Part shown: one piece after another, positions 26,428 to 34,896 of the stretch | Position numbering within the stretch: the first letter of the stretch is position 1 | How the letters are laid out: each line of letters begins with the position of its first letter | Source of the DNA: Bacteroidota bacterium | GTDB lineage: Bacteria; Bacteroidota; Bacteroidia; Bacteroidales; Dysgonomonadaceae | Assembly (NCBI GenBank): GCA_023437305.1 | Contig: JAEZGN010000030.1 | Span: 62,001 to 126,000 of the forward strand | Length of the DNA: 64,000 bases | Direction: 5' to 3' | Position numbers and translations under genes: made by a program | Notes under the pieces: model-generated | Told to the model about the DNA's origin: nothing | Databases searched by the model: none | Seen by the model: only the letters and a program-made list of their open reading frames with translations

Positions 26428-27315
26428 ATGAAATTGGCCAAAATCCAACTAGAGGATATTTCAGAACATATCGACCCTTTTGCAATCAAAAACTTTATTA
26501 TATCCGACAAAGCAGTATTATTTCCTCCTTTATCTTCAAATTTTCCTTTTATACTTGATGGCGTAGCTTTTGCTATTTGCATCAAGGGGAATGCGCGTGT
26601 AAAAATAAATTTCAAGGAATACGACATTGAGAGAAACATGATAATTACAATCATGCCCTATTTTGTCACTGAATTTATTACTCGTAGTGAAGACCTTGTA
26701 CTTGAGTTTTTAATTTTCTCTATGGATTTTCTGACAGAAATGCCAAATATATCCAACTTCGACATTTCGAGAAGTATTATGCAAGACTCTTGTATAAAAA
26801 TATCTGAAATGGAAGCAAGTAAATACTTGGAATTCCACTCTTTTATTGTTAAACAATACAAGCGAAGAAATCATCCATTTAGAAATGAAATGGCTAAAAG
26901 CCTCTTATATGCAATGTTAACGGAGATTGGTAATATATACTATAATCAAATTAAAAATGTAAGTTTAAGTGAAAGTGAAAACATCAATACATCTTCGCAT
27001 CAAGATGAATTGATAACACGCTTTTTCAATTTATTATTGCAATATCACAAAAAAGAACGATCGTTACAGTTTTATGCAAGTGAAATGTGCCTTACACCCA
27101 AATATTTATCAACTATTGTAAAAAATAGAACAGGCAGAACAGCCTTTATGTGGATTAATGAAGCCTTAATTGCTTCAGCAAAACATTTACTAAAAACAAC
27201 AACAAACACAATTTTACAGATATCGGACGAGCTGAATTTCCCAAACCCTTCTTTCTTCGGGCGATTTTTCAAGAAACATACAGGACTAACTCCCGTACAA
27301 TACAGAGAGACTTAA
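26428..27315 (+). CDS. AraC family transcriptional regulator
   Basis: A 295-residue cytoplasmic DNA-binding protein. The N-terminal 170 residues look like a cupin-type sensing domain (AFAICIKGNARVKINFKEYDI, then ITIMPYFVTEFI). The C-terminal 100 residues are the double helix-turn-helix: LQFYASEMCLTPKYLSTIVK is the first motif and ILQISDELNFPNPSFFGRFFKKHTGLTPVQYR is the second, with the classic AraC signature. The gene diverges from a small beta-barrel gene, and similar repeats flank the regulator on both sides. Effector and targets are unknown; the beta-barrel gene and itself are the most likely targets. Confidence 0.93.
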   Translation: MKLAKIQLEDISEHIDPFAIKNFIISDKAVLFPPLSSNFPFILDGVAFAICIKGNARVKINFKEYDIERNMIITIMPYFVTEFITRSEDLVLEFLIFSMDFLTEMPNISNFDISRSIMQDSCIKISEMEASKYLEFHSFIVKQYKRRNHPFRNEMAKSLLYAMLTEIGNIYYNQIKNVSLSESENINTSSHQDELITRFFNLLLQYHKKERSLQFYASEMCLTPKYLSTIVKNRTGRTAFMWINEALIASAKHLLKTTTNTILQISDELNFPNPSFFGRFFKKHTGLTPVQYRET

Positions 27316-27381
27316 TGCATTAGAGGGAAGTGAAAAATAAAATATAAAATAAGGACGGTGCTTGACTACAAAATCGAAATA

Positions 27382-27675
27382 TCATGATATGAATTTCCTA
27401 AGTAAGGGATTCTTTTCCATATCATCATACTTGCGAACTGCGACCCCCAACCTCTCGAATAGTTGCCGAATAAGAGGATCAATATCCATAACATACACCT
27501 CTTTGATTCGTTTAGTCAACAGCCAAAGAGCCAAATAATTGACGTCCTTTTTCACTATAATATCTTTTTCGATCTCAACCACAGTCTTACTGTCGGTATG
27601 TAATACAATTATAGGAATTGTGTCTATATCGGAATCGTCAATCTTATCGTTTTTAAGAAATAATGCTATTTTCAT
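27382..27675 (-). CDS. Small hypothetical protein, possible NifX/NifB-like fold
   Basis: A 97-residue protein when started at the ATG at 27675 (MKIALFLKNDKIDDSDID). The frame extends to 27720, but that start sits on a likely promoter. It alternates beta strands and helices: IPIIVLHTDSKTVVEIE, then VNYLALWLLTKRIKEVYVMDIDPLIRQLFERLGVAVRKY. This loosely resembles the dinitrogenase iron-molybdenum cofactor (NifX/NifB) domain fold, in which a C-terminal strand-helix-strand reports an effector level, but no conserved ligand residues were recognised. It converges with the AraC gene and diverges from the YtxH-like gene. Function is unknown. Confidence 0.6.
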   Translation of the reverse strand: MKIALFLKNDKIDDSDIDTIPIIVLHTDSKTVVEIEKDIIVKKDVNYLALWLLTKRIKEVYVMDIDPLIRQLFERLGVAVRKYDDMEKNPLLRKFIS

Positions 27676-27741
27676 AAGATTAACTTTTAGGTAAAGTTGA
27701 TAAATATATATGATCGTCAAAAGTCCTATAAAGCGGTAGAA

Positions 27742-27768
27742 ATGTCCTAAATGTCCTAAGTTCCTATT
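27742..27768 (+). repeat. Second site of the AraC-associated motif
   Basis: ATGTCCTAA (27742-27750) and ATGTCCTAAGTTCCTATT (27751-27768) resemble the repeats upstream of the AraC gene. A weaker AAGTCCTA occurs at 27721. The site lies between the NifX-like gene and the YtxH-like gene. Confidence 0.4.
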
Positions 27769-27842
27769 ATTTGAACAAAGTATATATTCATTATGTTTAA
27801 AATAGAGAGTATACTACACATTAATATTTAAATAGAAACATT

Positions 27843-28115
27843 ATGAAGAAACTATTAATCGGAGCAGCAGCCGGTATTGGTCTTGCCCTCGTTATTTACA
27901 AATTAGCAGAAAGTGGTAAACTAGATTGTGTATGCGATGACTTAAATAAACTTTCAGGTCAAGCCAAGAAAAAAATAAAAGATGGTATCGATGTTGGAAA
28001 AAACCAACTTGAATATCTAAAGGAACGTGCAGCATACAAATCTGAACAATTAAGCGAATTGGCAGATGAAGTGGAAAAGAAAGTTCTGGATAAATTAAAT
28101 AAAGCCAAAAGCTAA
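27843..28115 (+). CDS. YtxH-like small membrane-anchored protein
   Basis: A 90-residue protein with one N-terminal hydrophobic segment (KKLLIGAAAGIGLALVIYKLAE), two cysteines (VCDD region), and a long charged amphipathic helix rich in Lys, Glu and Leu. That is the YtxH/general-stress-like layout of a single membrane anchor plus helical tail. Such small proteins often respond to stress, but there is no direct evidence here. It is transcribed alone and ends at a perfect-palindrome terminator shared with the DPP IV gene. The region just upstream carries the motif found near the AraC gene, making it a possible target of that regulator. Confidence 0.75.
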   Translation: MKKLLIGAAAGIGLALVIYKLAESGKLDCVCDDLNKLSGQAKKKIKDGIDVGKNQLEYLKERAAYKSEQLSELADEVEKKVLDKLNKAKS

Positions 28116-28143
28116 CTCCAGAATTACTGGTTGATAAAGAAAC

Positions 28144-28175
28144 AAAAAGGAATGCTAACGTTAGCATTCCTTTTT
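28144..28175. terminator. Perfect-palindrome bidirectional terminator
   Basis: A 32-base perfect palindrome (arms 28144-28159 and 28160-28175, core GCTAACGTTAGC) has A- and T-runs on either side, between the convergent YtxH-like and DPP IV genes. Confidence 0.85.
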
Positions 28176-28196
28176 TATATAAATGAAAGGTCTTAT

Positions 28197-30350
28197 TTAC
28201 ATATTTGTCTTTAAGAACTTAATAACCTTTTCATATAAATAAGTTCTGTTAGCAGCACCTCGTATCGAGTGATCTTTATCCGTAAATACAAACATATCGA
28301 ATTGCTTGTTGGCTTTGACTAATGCTGCGGCATAGTCCATTGTATTTTGGAAATGCACATTATCATCGGCAGAACCATGTATTAATAATAAGTTCCCTTC
28401 TAATTTGTTAGCAAGCAAAATCGGAGAGCCTGATTGGTATCCGGCTGCATTTTGCTGTGGAGTACGCATAAAGCGTTCTGCATATACAGAGTCATAGAAT
28501 TTCCAATCGGTAACAGGTGCAATAGCAACTCCGGCTTTGAATACACTATTACCTCGGCTCATGCTCATCAACACATTGTATCCACCATAACTCCATCCCC
28601 AAATAGCAATTTTGCTTCCATCAATATAAGGTAAAGATGCAAAATGTCTTGCGGCAGCCGCTTGGTCGTCCGATTCGTAAATACCCAGATTCATGTAAGT
28701 ACACTTGCGGAAATCCTCGCCTCTGGCAGCAGTTCCACGTCCGTCAACACAGGCAACAATAAATCCTTGGGTCGTAAGGTAATCTGTCCAGTCAACGCCG
28801 TACTTATCGGCTACCTGTTGCGAATTAGGACCACTATACTGCACCATTACCAACGGGTACTTGCGTGATGGATTGAAGTCCACCGGTTTCATTATATATG
28901 CATTCAGGTCTTGTCCGTCTGCTGCTTTTACTGTAATAAACTCTTTTTTAGGCAGGTTGAGTCCGGCTAATATGTTTTTCAATTTGGCGTTATCCTCCAA
29001 TACTCTAAGCTCTTTTCCTGTAGCATCGTGTACGGTTACAACTCTAGGCGTGGAAATATTGGTATAACTATTGATGTAATATTTTCCATTTTTACTGAAT
29101 GTCGCACCATTAGTTCCTTGCTTTGTAGATAATTTGGTTTTGATTCCTTTCACCATATCCACCTTGTAGATTGCTCTTTGGAGAGGGCTGTCTTCTGCAG
29201 CTTCATAAAAAACAGTTTTAGAAACCGGATCAACAGCCAATAGACTTGTTACATCGTAGTTTCCTGAAGTCAGCTGCTTTTGCATAGCACCATTCTTATC
29301 ATGTAGGTATATATGAGAATACCCATCCTTTTCGCTAACATATACAAACTGATTGCCAAAGAAATATATATAATTTAGTAATTCAGAGTCTATATATCTG
29401 CTGTTCTCTTCATGAAGGATAGAGCGGCATACCGATGAACGTGCATTTGCCAGAAACAGATCAAATTTATTTTGTTCCCTGTTCAGTGTCATTATTGCTA
29501 AATCGTCTCCGGTAGGTAAAAATTGTATACGAGGAATATACTCAATATTATCTGGTATATTCATTTTCCGTATTGTCTTCGAGTCAATATCGAATACGTT
29601 ACATGTTACTTTCGAATTTTGTTCTCCGGCCTTCGGATACTTGAATGAAAATGAAGTTGGGTACAATTTGTTTTCATACATCTGCATCGAATACTCAGGC
29701 ACATTTGTTTCGTCGAATCTTACAAATGCCAGCAAACGTCCATCTTCAGAAAAATCCATAATACTGGTTGTTGCAAACTCTTCTTCATATACCCAGTCTG
29801 TTCCGCCATTGATTATTTTACCCAATGCTCCGTCTTTTGTTATCTGAGATTCTGTATCATAATCAAACTTGACAAGCCATATATTGTTGTTGATAACATA
29901 AGCCAACATTCTTCCATCTTTAGAGAAAGTCGGGATTGATTGCTTTTCTTTATTTTCGGTTAGTTTTCTAACTAAATTTCGTCTAATATCGTAATAATAG
30001 TAATTTGCTTTAAATGAATGACGATAGATCGGCTCGTAATCATTATATACAACCAGACGTTTTTCATCGGGACTGATTATAAATCCTTGAAATGAGCTAA
30101 ACGTACATTCGCGCGCCTTATTTACATTAAACAAAGTGTCGGTAGGCAAGCCTGTTTTGTACGAATACTTAATGATCATTGTATTTTTATTATCTGCCTG
30201 AAAATAAGATTCTCCATCGGCAGAAGAAACAACAGGCTGAACACCACGAGCAGAATATTTACCCGCATTAATATCCATAAGGTCTAAACGTTGCGCACTT
30301 GCTGTTGTTAAAGTGAAACAGACAAGCAGCAATCCTAAAACATTTTTCAT
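28197..30350 (-). CDS. Dipeptidyl-peptidase IV (S9 family)
   Basis: A 717-residue periplasmic serine peptidase that removes Xaa-Pro dipeptides. The start at 30350 (MKNVLGLLLVCF) gives a proper signal peptide (cleavage at SAQ/RLD), and a -7 element 22 bases upstream supports it over an in-frame ATG at 30446. The N-terminal beta-propeller (about 85-430) carries the double-glutamate helix DWVYEEEF that binds the substrate N terminus in DPP IV. The alpha/beta hydrolase domain has the triad Ser587 (GWSYGGYN), Asp663 (GSADDNVHF) and His694 (DKDHSIRG). It is transcribed alone, between two terminators. Confidence 0.95.
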   Translation of the reverse strand: MKNVLGLLLVCFTLTTASAQRLDLMDINAGKYSARGVQPVVSSADGESYFQADNKNTMIIKYSYKTGLPTDTLFNVNKARECTFSSFQGFIISPDEKRLVVYNDYEPIYRHSFKANYYYYDIRRNLVRKLTENKEKQSIPTFSKDGRMLAYVINNNIWLVKFDYDTESQITKDGALGKIINGGTDWVYEEEFATTSIMDFSEDGRLLAFVRFDETNVPEYSMQMYENKLYPTSFSFKYPKAGEQNSKVTCNVFDIDSKTIRKMNIPDNIEYIPRIQFLPTGDDLAIMTLNREQNKFDLFLANARSSVCRSILHEENSRYIDSELLNYIYFFGNQFVYVSEKDGYSHIYLHDKNGAMQKQLTSGNYDVTSLLAVDPVSKTVFYEAAEDSPLQRAIYKVDMVKGIKTKLSTKQGTNGATFSKNGKYYINSYTNISTPRVVTVHDATGKELRVLEDNAKLKNILAGLNLPKKEFITVKAADGQDLNAYIMKPVDFNPSRKYPLVMVQYSGPNSQQVADKYGVDWTDYLTTQGFIVACVDGRGTAARGEDFRKCTYMNLGIYESDDQAAAARHFASLPYIDGSKIAIWGWSYGGYNVLMSMSRGNSVFKAGVAIAPVTDWKFYDSVYAERFMRTPQQNAAGYQSGSPILLANKLEGNLLLIHGSADDNVHFQNTMDYAAALVKANKQFDMFVFTDKDHSIRGAANRTYLYEKVIKFLKTNM

Positions 30351-30371
30351 ATCAATAGCATTTATTTTTGA

Positions 30372-30379
30372 CAAATATA
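30372..30379 (-). promoter_or_regulatory. -7 promoter element of the DPP IV gene
   Basis: TATATTTG on the minus strand, 21 bases before the ATG at 30350. It makes the longer frame to 30446 unlikely as the real start. Confidence 0.55.
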
Positions 30380-30424
30380 TCAATTTTCGATGGGAGTTGT
30401 AAATGATATATCGCATTAAATAGA

Positions 30425-30454
30425 AATAACCTTTGACCAAGGCCAAAGGTTATT
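30425..30454 (-). terminator. Terminator of the GH13 amylase gene
   Basis: An 11-bp inverted repeat (AATAACCTTTG with CAAAGGTTATT) has an 8-base loop, about 50 bases past the amylase stop. On the minus strand it is followed by a T-rich stretch. Confidence 0.6.
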
Positions 30455-30504
30455 GTAAAAACACCTAAAGTAATACGTAGTTTTTAAAGCCCTCTTGGTA
30501 TTTT

Positions 30505-32382
30505 TTATTTGCTTATGTATAATCGGTATTCTCCCGGTTGAAGTGTAATATCTATAGAATTGTCAGACACATTTAGTTGGTTACCCGTAAAATAGTCCTG
30601 CCAGTTACCTGTTTTTCCGAAATTAACTTTTTGAGTTAATTCTGTGACATCAAAATTAGCTATAGCACAAATAGACTCTGTTGATGATTTTAATAATATT
30701 TGTTTATACTGATTTGCTAAATCAATAGTATAGTCACTCGTATAAAAGGTAGTATTCGTATTACGTAGTTTGTTCATTTTAGCAAATACATCGTAGAGAT
30801 TCTTTCTTGCAGGTACATCATAATATTCCCAATGAGGAGGCTTATTCCCTAAACGGTCATTATTCAATTCCTCATCGTAGCCCAGCTCTCCGAACTGCCA
30901 GATCATTTTAGGACCCGGTAACGACATTAAGATAACCGCTGCGGCTTCTGTTCGTTTTAAGCCTGTACTTAAATCTTTTACATTATAACTTCCATTAGAA
31001 TTGCCGTAGGCTTCATTTTTGAACATAATACGCTCTTCATCATGACTTTCCATGTAAGCTACCAGATTTGGTTTCGACCAGCCTCTTTTCTTGTATGAAG
31101 CCCATGATACATCACCATTTAATTCACCATTGCCATCAGTATCAAATGCCCCCCAGCCCATTGTTGCCTCAATGAAAGTAGAATTCATATTTCCCCAAAG
31201 CTTAATTCCATAATCTGCCAGTATTTTTTCTTCATCATTGGCTGTAAGATGCTCAAAAATGATAATTGCATCAGATTTTCGTTTCCAAATTTCGGAAGCC
31301 ATCCTTTTAAGTATCGTTATACGGCTGTCATCTTTACTCCATCCATCACCTTTTGTTTGGGTAAAACCTTTTGTAAAGTCGAAACGGAATCCATCTACTT
31401 TGTATTCTTTCATCCAATATGCACAAACACTATCTACAAATGCCTGAGTGTATTTACTTTCATGATTAAAATCATATCCCCAAGAATAACTGGAGTTAGG
31501 CGATATTTTATTGTACCAAGGATTATCGGCTGTAGGATTTTTATCGCTATCCTGATACATTCTCACCATCGGGCTTTGTCCATAGCTATGATTTAGTACC
31601 ATATCCATTATCACAGCAATACCATTAGAGTGGCATGCGTCAATAAATGCTTTATAGTCGTTGGATGTACCGTATGCTTTGTCTGTAGCAAAATAGAATG
31701 ACGGGTTATATCCCCAACTATTATTTCCCTCAAATTCATTGAACGGCATCAGTTCTACAGCATTTACACCAAGATTTTTAAGGTAGCTTATTTTTTCTTC
31801 AACAGCCTTAATCGTTCCCTGCTCTGTAAAATCACGAATAAGTATCTCGTAGATAACCATATTATCCGGCTTATCAACTTTAAAAGTATTTACTTTCCAA
31901 GAATAAGAAGCCGGAGCAGTATTTACGACCATGGCTATCTCGGAAGTCTTTCCCGTAGGGTATTGTATCAAGTTAGGGTATACATTATTAGAGATATAAC
32001 GATCATTATCCGGATCAGAAACTTTAGATGTATAGGGGTCTGCTATCCTTATCGAATTATCTATGAGGTATTGACATATATACTCTTTCCCTTTTTGGAG
32101 ATTGCCTATTTTTATCCAAAAACGATCCCCGTCTTTTTTCATCTTATAGTTATCCGAAACCGTCCAATTATTGAAGTCTCCTATAAGGTGAACCGTTTGT
32201 TTTTTTGGTGCAAAAAGGACAAATGCCAATGAGTCGTCACTGATAACAGTAATACCATCTCTAAGACTGCCTATTGTTGGCGTTACAGGTTTTTCCGGAA
32301 TATCGGGGTTGTTTGGACCGTTATCACTACATGATAAAAGTACGCATAGGACTAAAGGAAAAAATAATTTTAATAATTTCAT
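30505..32382 (-). CDS. GH13 alpha-amylase family lipoprotein with N-terminal CBM48
   Basis: A 625-residue lipoprotein: the signal peptide ends at LLSC, with lipidated Cys18. Residues about 45-130 form a CBM48-like starch-binding domain (FVLFAPKKQTVHLIGDFNNW). The GH13 barrel follows, with the four family regions MDMVLNHSYG, DGFRFDFTKG (nucleophile Asp in FRFD), IIFEHLT (acid/base Glu) and ESHDEER (transition-state Asp). A C-terminal beta domain ends the protein. It would hydrolyse starch or maltodextrin at the outer membrane or in the periplasm. The gene stands alone. A LacI-type palindrome lies 113 bases upstream and a -7 element 51 bases upstream, suggesting control by a maltose/maltodextrin-type LacI regulator encoded elsewhere. 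Confidence 0.92.
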   Translation of the reverse strand: MKLLKLFFPLVLCVLLSCSDNGPNNPDIPEKPVTPTIGSLRDGITVISDDSLAFVLFAPKKQTVHLIGDFNNWTVSDNYKMKKDGDRFWIKIGNLQKGKEYICQYLIDNSIRIADPYTSKVSDPDNDRYISNNVYPNLIQYPTGKTSEIAMVVNTAPASYSWKVNTFKVDKPDNMVIYEILIRDFTEQGTIKAVEEKISYLKNLGVNAVELMPFNEFEGNNSWGYNPSFYFATDKAYGTSNDYKAFIDACHSNGIAVIMDMVLNHSYGQSPMVRMYQDSDKNPTADNPWYNKISPNSSYSWGYDFNHESKYTQAFVDSVCAYWMKEYKVDGFRFDFTKGFTQTKGDGWSKDDSRITILKRMASEIWKRKSDAIIIFEHLTANDEEKILADYGIKLWGNMNSTFIEATMGWGAFDTDGNGELNGDVSWASYKKRGWSKPNLVAYMESHDEERIMFKNEAYGNSNGSYNVKDLSTGLKRTEAAAVILMSLPGPKMIWQFGELGYDEELNNDRLGNKPPHWEYYDVPARKNLYDVFAKMNKLRNTNTTFYTSDYTIDLANQYKQILLKSSTESICAIANFDVTELTQKVNFGKTGNWQDYFTGNQLNVSDNSIDITLQPGEYRLYISK

Positions 32383-32432
32383 GATACTTCTGGATGTATT
32401 AGGTTATTTTCGGCATGATACCTTCTGTACCA

Positions 32433-32440
32433 CAAATCTA
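32433..32440 (-). promoter_or_regulatory. -7 promoter element of the GH13 gene
   Basis: TAGATTTG on the minus strand matches TAnnTTTG, 51 bases before the amylase ATG. Confidence 0.5.
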
Positions 32441-32494
32441 AGTCATTTAATTAGACATCTATTACTTAGTATAAACTACTTGCATAAAAATGAT

Positions 32495-32508
32495 TGCAAA
32501 CGTTTGCA
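32495..32508. promoter_or_regulatory. LacI-family operator-like palindrome
   Basis: TGCAAACGTTTGCA is a perfect 14-base palindrome with the central CG typical of LacI-family sites. It lies about 55 bases upstream of the -7 element of the amylase gene. No LacI-family gene is in the window. Confidence 0.65.
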
Positions 32509-32586
32509 TCTTAAATATTTAGTATTTTGTTTTATATATAGTTGCATTATTTTTGAGTAGATGATACTAAAGGGGAGTAGATATAG

Positions 32587-32622
32587 AAAAGGCGCCGGAT
32601 CAATAAAGATTCCAACGCCTTT
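32587..32622 (-). terminator. Terminator of the cobalamin-uptake operon
   Basis: An inverted repeat AAAGGCG with CGCCTTT encloses a second pairing (GGATC with GATTCC), about 20 bases past the stop of the BtuF-like gene. Confidence 0.6.
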
Positions 32623-32642
32623 GCTTACCTATATATAAATAA

Positions 32643-33788
32643 TCATTCACTAATCCGTTTATAATATTTCGGCTTATAGTCAGGGAAGAGATCCGGATGA
32701 AATACATAGGCCATATCTTTTAAGATATAGTCGGGATGTATAGGCAAATCTTCGTAATAACTGCTATAAGAAGTGTTGCATCCATATATATTTTTACTTC
32801 TGAATGCTTTAAAGTAGGAATATGGCTTATATTCTTTTTCAAGACTGGCGTAAGTCATATCCGATGGGGTATTGTATTTGATAATCCAAATGTCAGCCTC
32901 CCCTGCCTTGTCAAAAACTATTTCGAAGTTAAGAGGCATATATGATGTTGATTTGTCATCATTCCATGGATATATTGCTCCTGCGTCAGACAACATATTG
33001 GACATAAAGCTTCTGCCACCTGGCATATTCCATTTTCCTTGATAAGGTATATCCGGAAGTACCGAAGGTCTTTTAGTTACATTAGCTACTATCTCTTTGA
33101 CTTCTTTATAATTCTTCTCTGTGATAGCAAACAGAGAATCGGCATAGCGCTCTTTTCCTGTAAATAAAGAGTAAAAACGAATCCATTCAGCACGCCCCAG
33201 TGGGTGAGACTCTGTATAATCTACTGTTTCAAGTATCGGGATATTTGTTTTTTCCACATTGCCATATGTCCAGCCTTGTATGGGTGTTGCAAAAATAGCG
33301 TCGGGATTCAACATGATTATTTTCTCTACATCGGGCTTACTAGCCATTCCCAAATTTTCTATCTCTCCACTTTTTACACGTTGCTGAATTACATCCAGTT
33401 TTATGTATTGTGGCTCACATACCCCCTTTATGATATCTATTTGGCCCAACTCATTCAGGGAAGAACAATGAATAGTAGAATATGTAGCTACAGTTTGAAG
33501 TGGAACTTTTACTATTGTACCCTTCGGCAAGTTGGCAGGCAATTCTTTTGTTCGATACACAAGCACATAGGTATGCAACAAGCGAGTAGTGTCCCACGGG
33601 TCACGTACGGTTACAAGGGTATAATCATTATACTTTTTCACTTGAAACCCTTTGGCATAATGGACTGTATAAACAGAGTCTGCCTGTTTATGAAGAGCAC
33701 TCTCACCTTGTCCGACAGGCTTTTGTTTGTTGCAGCCTGTCAAGACAAGAATGATAGTGAAAAGTAGCGTGATATTGAATGATTTCAT
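32643..33788 (-). CDS. Cobalamin/iron-type ABC substrate-binding lipoprotein (BtuF-like)
   Basis: A 381-residue lipoprotein with lipobox LTGC (Cys19). It has the class III periplasmic binding protein layout: an N-terminal domain with YTLVTVRDPWDTT and VATYSTIHCSSLNELG, a long linking helix, then a second domain with the FMSNMLSDAGA motif and ADIWIIKYNTPS. Such proteins pass cobalamin or ferric siderophores to an inner-membrane BtuCD/FecCD transporter. Context decides: it is the last gene after a BtuG-like and a BtuB-like gene under a cobalamin riboswitch, so corrinoid is the likely ligand. The cognate permease and ATPase genes are not in this window. The gap to the BtuG-like gene is 8 bases. 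Confidence 0.85.
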   Translation of the reverse strand: MKSFNITLLFTIILVLTGCNKQKPVGQGESALHKQADSVYTVHYAKGFQVKKYNDYTLVTVRDPWDTTRLLHTYVLVYRTKELPANLPKGTIVKVPLQTVATYSTIHCSSLNELGQIDIIKGVCEPQYIKLDVIQQRVKSGEIENLGMASKPDVEKIIMLNPDAIFATPIQGWTYGNVEKTNIPILETVDYTESHPLGRAEWIRFYSLFTGKERYADSLFAITEKNYKEVKEIVANVTKRPSVLPDIPYQGKWNMPGGRSFMSNMLSDAGAIYPWNDDKSTSYMPLNFEIVFDKAGEADIWIIKYNTPSDMTYASLEKEYKPYSYFKAFRSKNIYGCNTSYSSYYEDLPIHPDYILKDMAYVFHPDLFPDYKPKYYKRISE

Positions 33789-33796
33789 TTGCTGTT

Positions 33797-34885
33797 TTAT
33801 TTGACTGTAGGATATGCTGCAATCGGATTTAAACCTTTTGTGTCAAATGTTTTAATTAACTTACCATCTGTATTGAAAATATACATATCTCCATCAGTTT
33901 TATAGTCTGATGTACCTATAAAGATATATTTTTTCACAGGATCTGATGATATACTATATGGTTTATTCAATACAGTGCCATCAGTAATAAAGTTATTAGT
34001 CAATATCTTTTCTGCTTTAGCATCGTATACGCTATATGTTATAACCTGATTCCAATTGGCATCGTATTGAGAATATATAATGTATATATTATCATTACAT
34101 ATTGTCATCCATGTAGCATTTCCTACCTGAGTTACTTCTTGTGTATCTGCATCTATTCGTTGCAATGTATTTGGAACATCATTATAATTTCCGTTTGAAA
34201 TTACATAGATATCCCCTTGACTATCTACAACCATTTTATCAGGATTTATAACAACATCCAGTTTCTTAAGCTCTGTAAAAGTCGCTACATCTACAACTGA
34301 AACTGTTTTATCATAACCAGTAGCTGTATTATAGTCCAACCCTCCTGAATTTGCGACATATAATTTTCCTTTGGATGCTCGTACATATTCAGGGTTACGG
34401 CCAACTTTTACCTCAGCTTCAATTTTTAAAGTATTCGGATTTATTTTGGCCAGATACCCATCAAAATATGTGACATATACTCTACCATCGTAAGCTGTAA
34501 GATTTCTAGGCTGTTGCTTCTTTCCATCTTTAGTCGATTCTATCGTACTTAATATTTTACCCGTTTTGTCTAAAACATAAATAACAGCAGATCCTGATAC
34601 TGCTATATAAGTCCTATCCCCATAAGTTATTATATCTTGCCCTGTATCACCTAACCCTTTACTGTTTATTGATTCAAATACATTGTAAGTAACCTTTCCT
34701 GTTTCATAATCGTAATAAGCAATGTTTGCGTTATTACTTCCGCTTTTTCCACTATTTAATATATATGATCCTGTTCCTACCAAAGGTGGCTCAACAACAG
34801 GATAGCCTTCGTCATCACTACATGATGCGAAGCCTAAAACTAATGCTACAAAGAGAAATGCGTAAAAAAGTTTATTCATTTTCAT
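33797..34885 (-). CDS. BtuG-type surface beta-propeller lipoprotein
   Basis: A 362-residue lipoprotein with lipobox GFASC. After a short acidic linker, the rest is a beta-propeller made of repeated strand groups such as GDRTYIAVSGSAVIYVLDKTG, DGRVYVTYFDGYLAKINPNT and KGKLYVANSGGLDYNTATG, giving about seven blades of the YncE/DUF5074 type. In Bacteroides thetaiotaomicron, BtuG is a cell-surface protein that binds cobalamin with very high affinity and hands it to BtuB. Position directly between a BtuB-like receptor and a BtuF-like protein, 11 bases after the receptor gene, supports the same role. Ligand residues cannot be checked by eye. Confidence 0.82.
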   Translation of the reverse strand: MKMNKLFYAFLFVALVLGFASCSDDEGYPVVEPPLVGTGSYILNSGKSGSNNANIAYYDYETGKVTYNVFESINSKGLGDTGQDIITYGDRTYIAVSGSAVIYVLDKTGKILSTIESTKDGKKQQPRNLTAYDGRVYVTYFDGYLAKINPNTLKIEAEVKVGRNPEYVRASKGKLYVANSGGLDYNTATGYDKTVSVVDVATFTELKKLDVVINPDKMVVDSQGDIYVISNGNYNDVPNTLQRIDADTQEVTQVGNATWMTICNDNIYIIYSQYDANWNQVITYSVYDAKAEKILTNNFITDGTVLNKPYSISSDPVKKYIFIGTSDYKTDGDMYIFNTDGKLIKTFDTKGLNPIAAYPTVK

Positions 34886-34896
34886 ATGATAAATAT

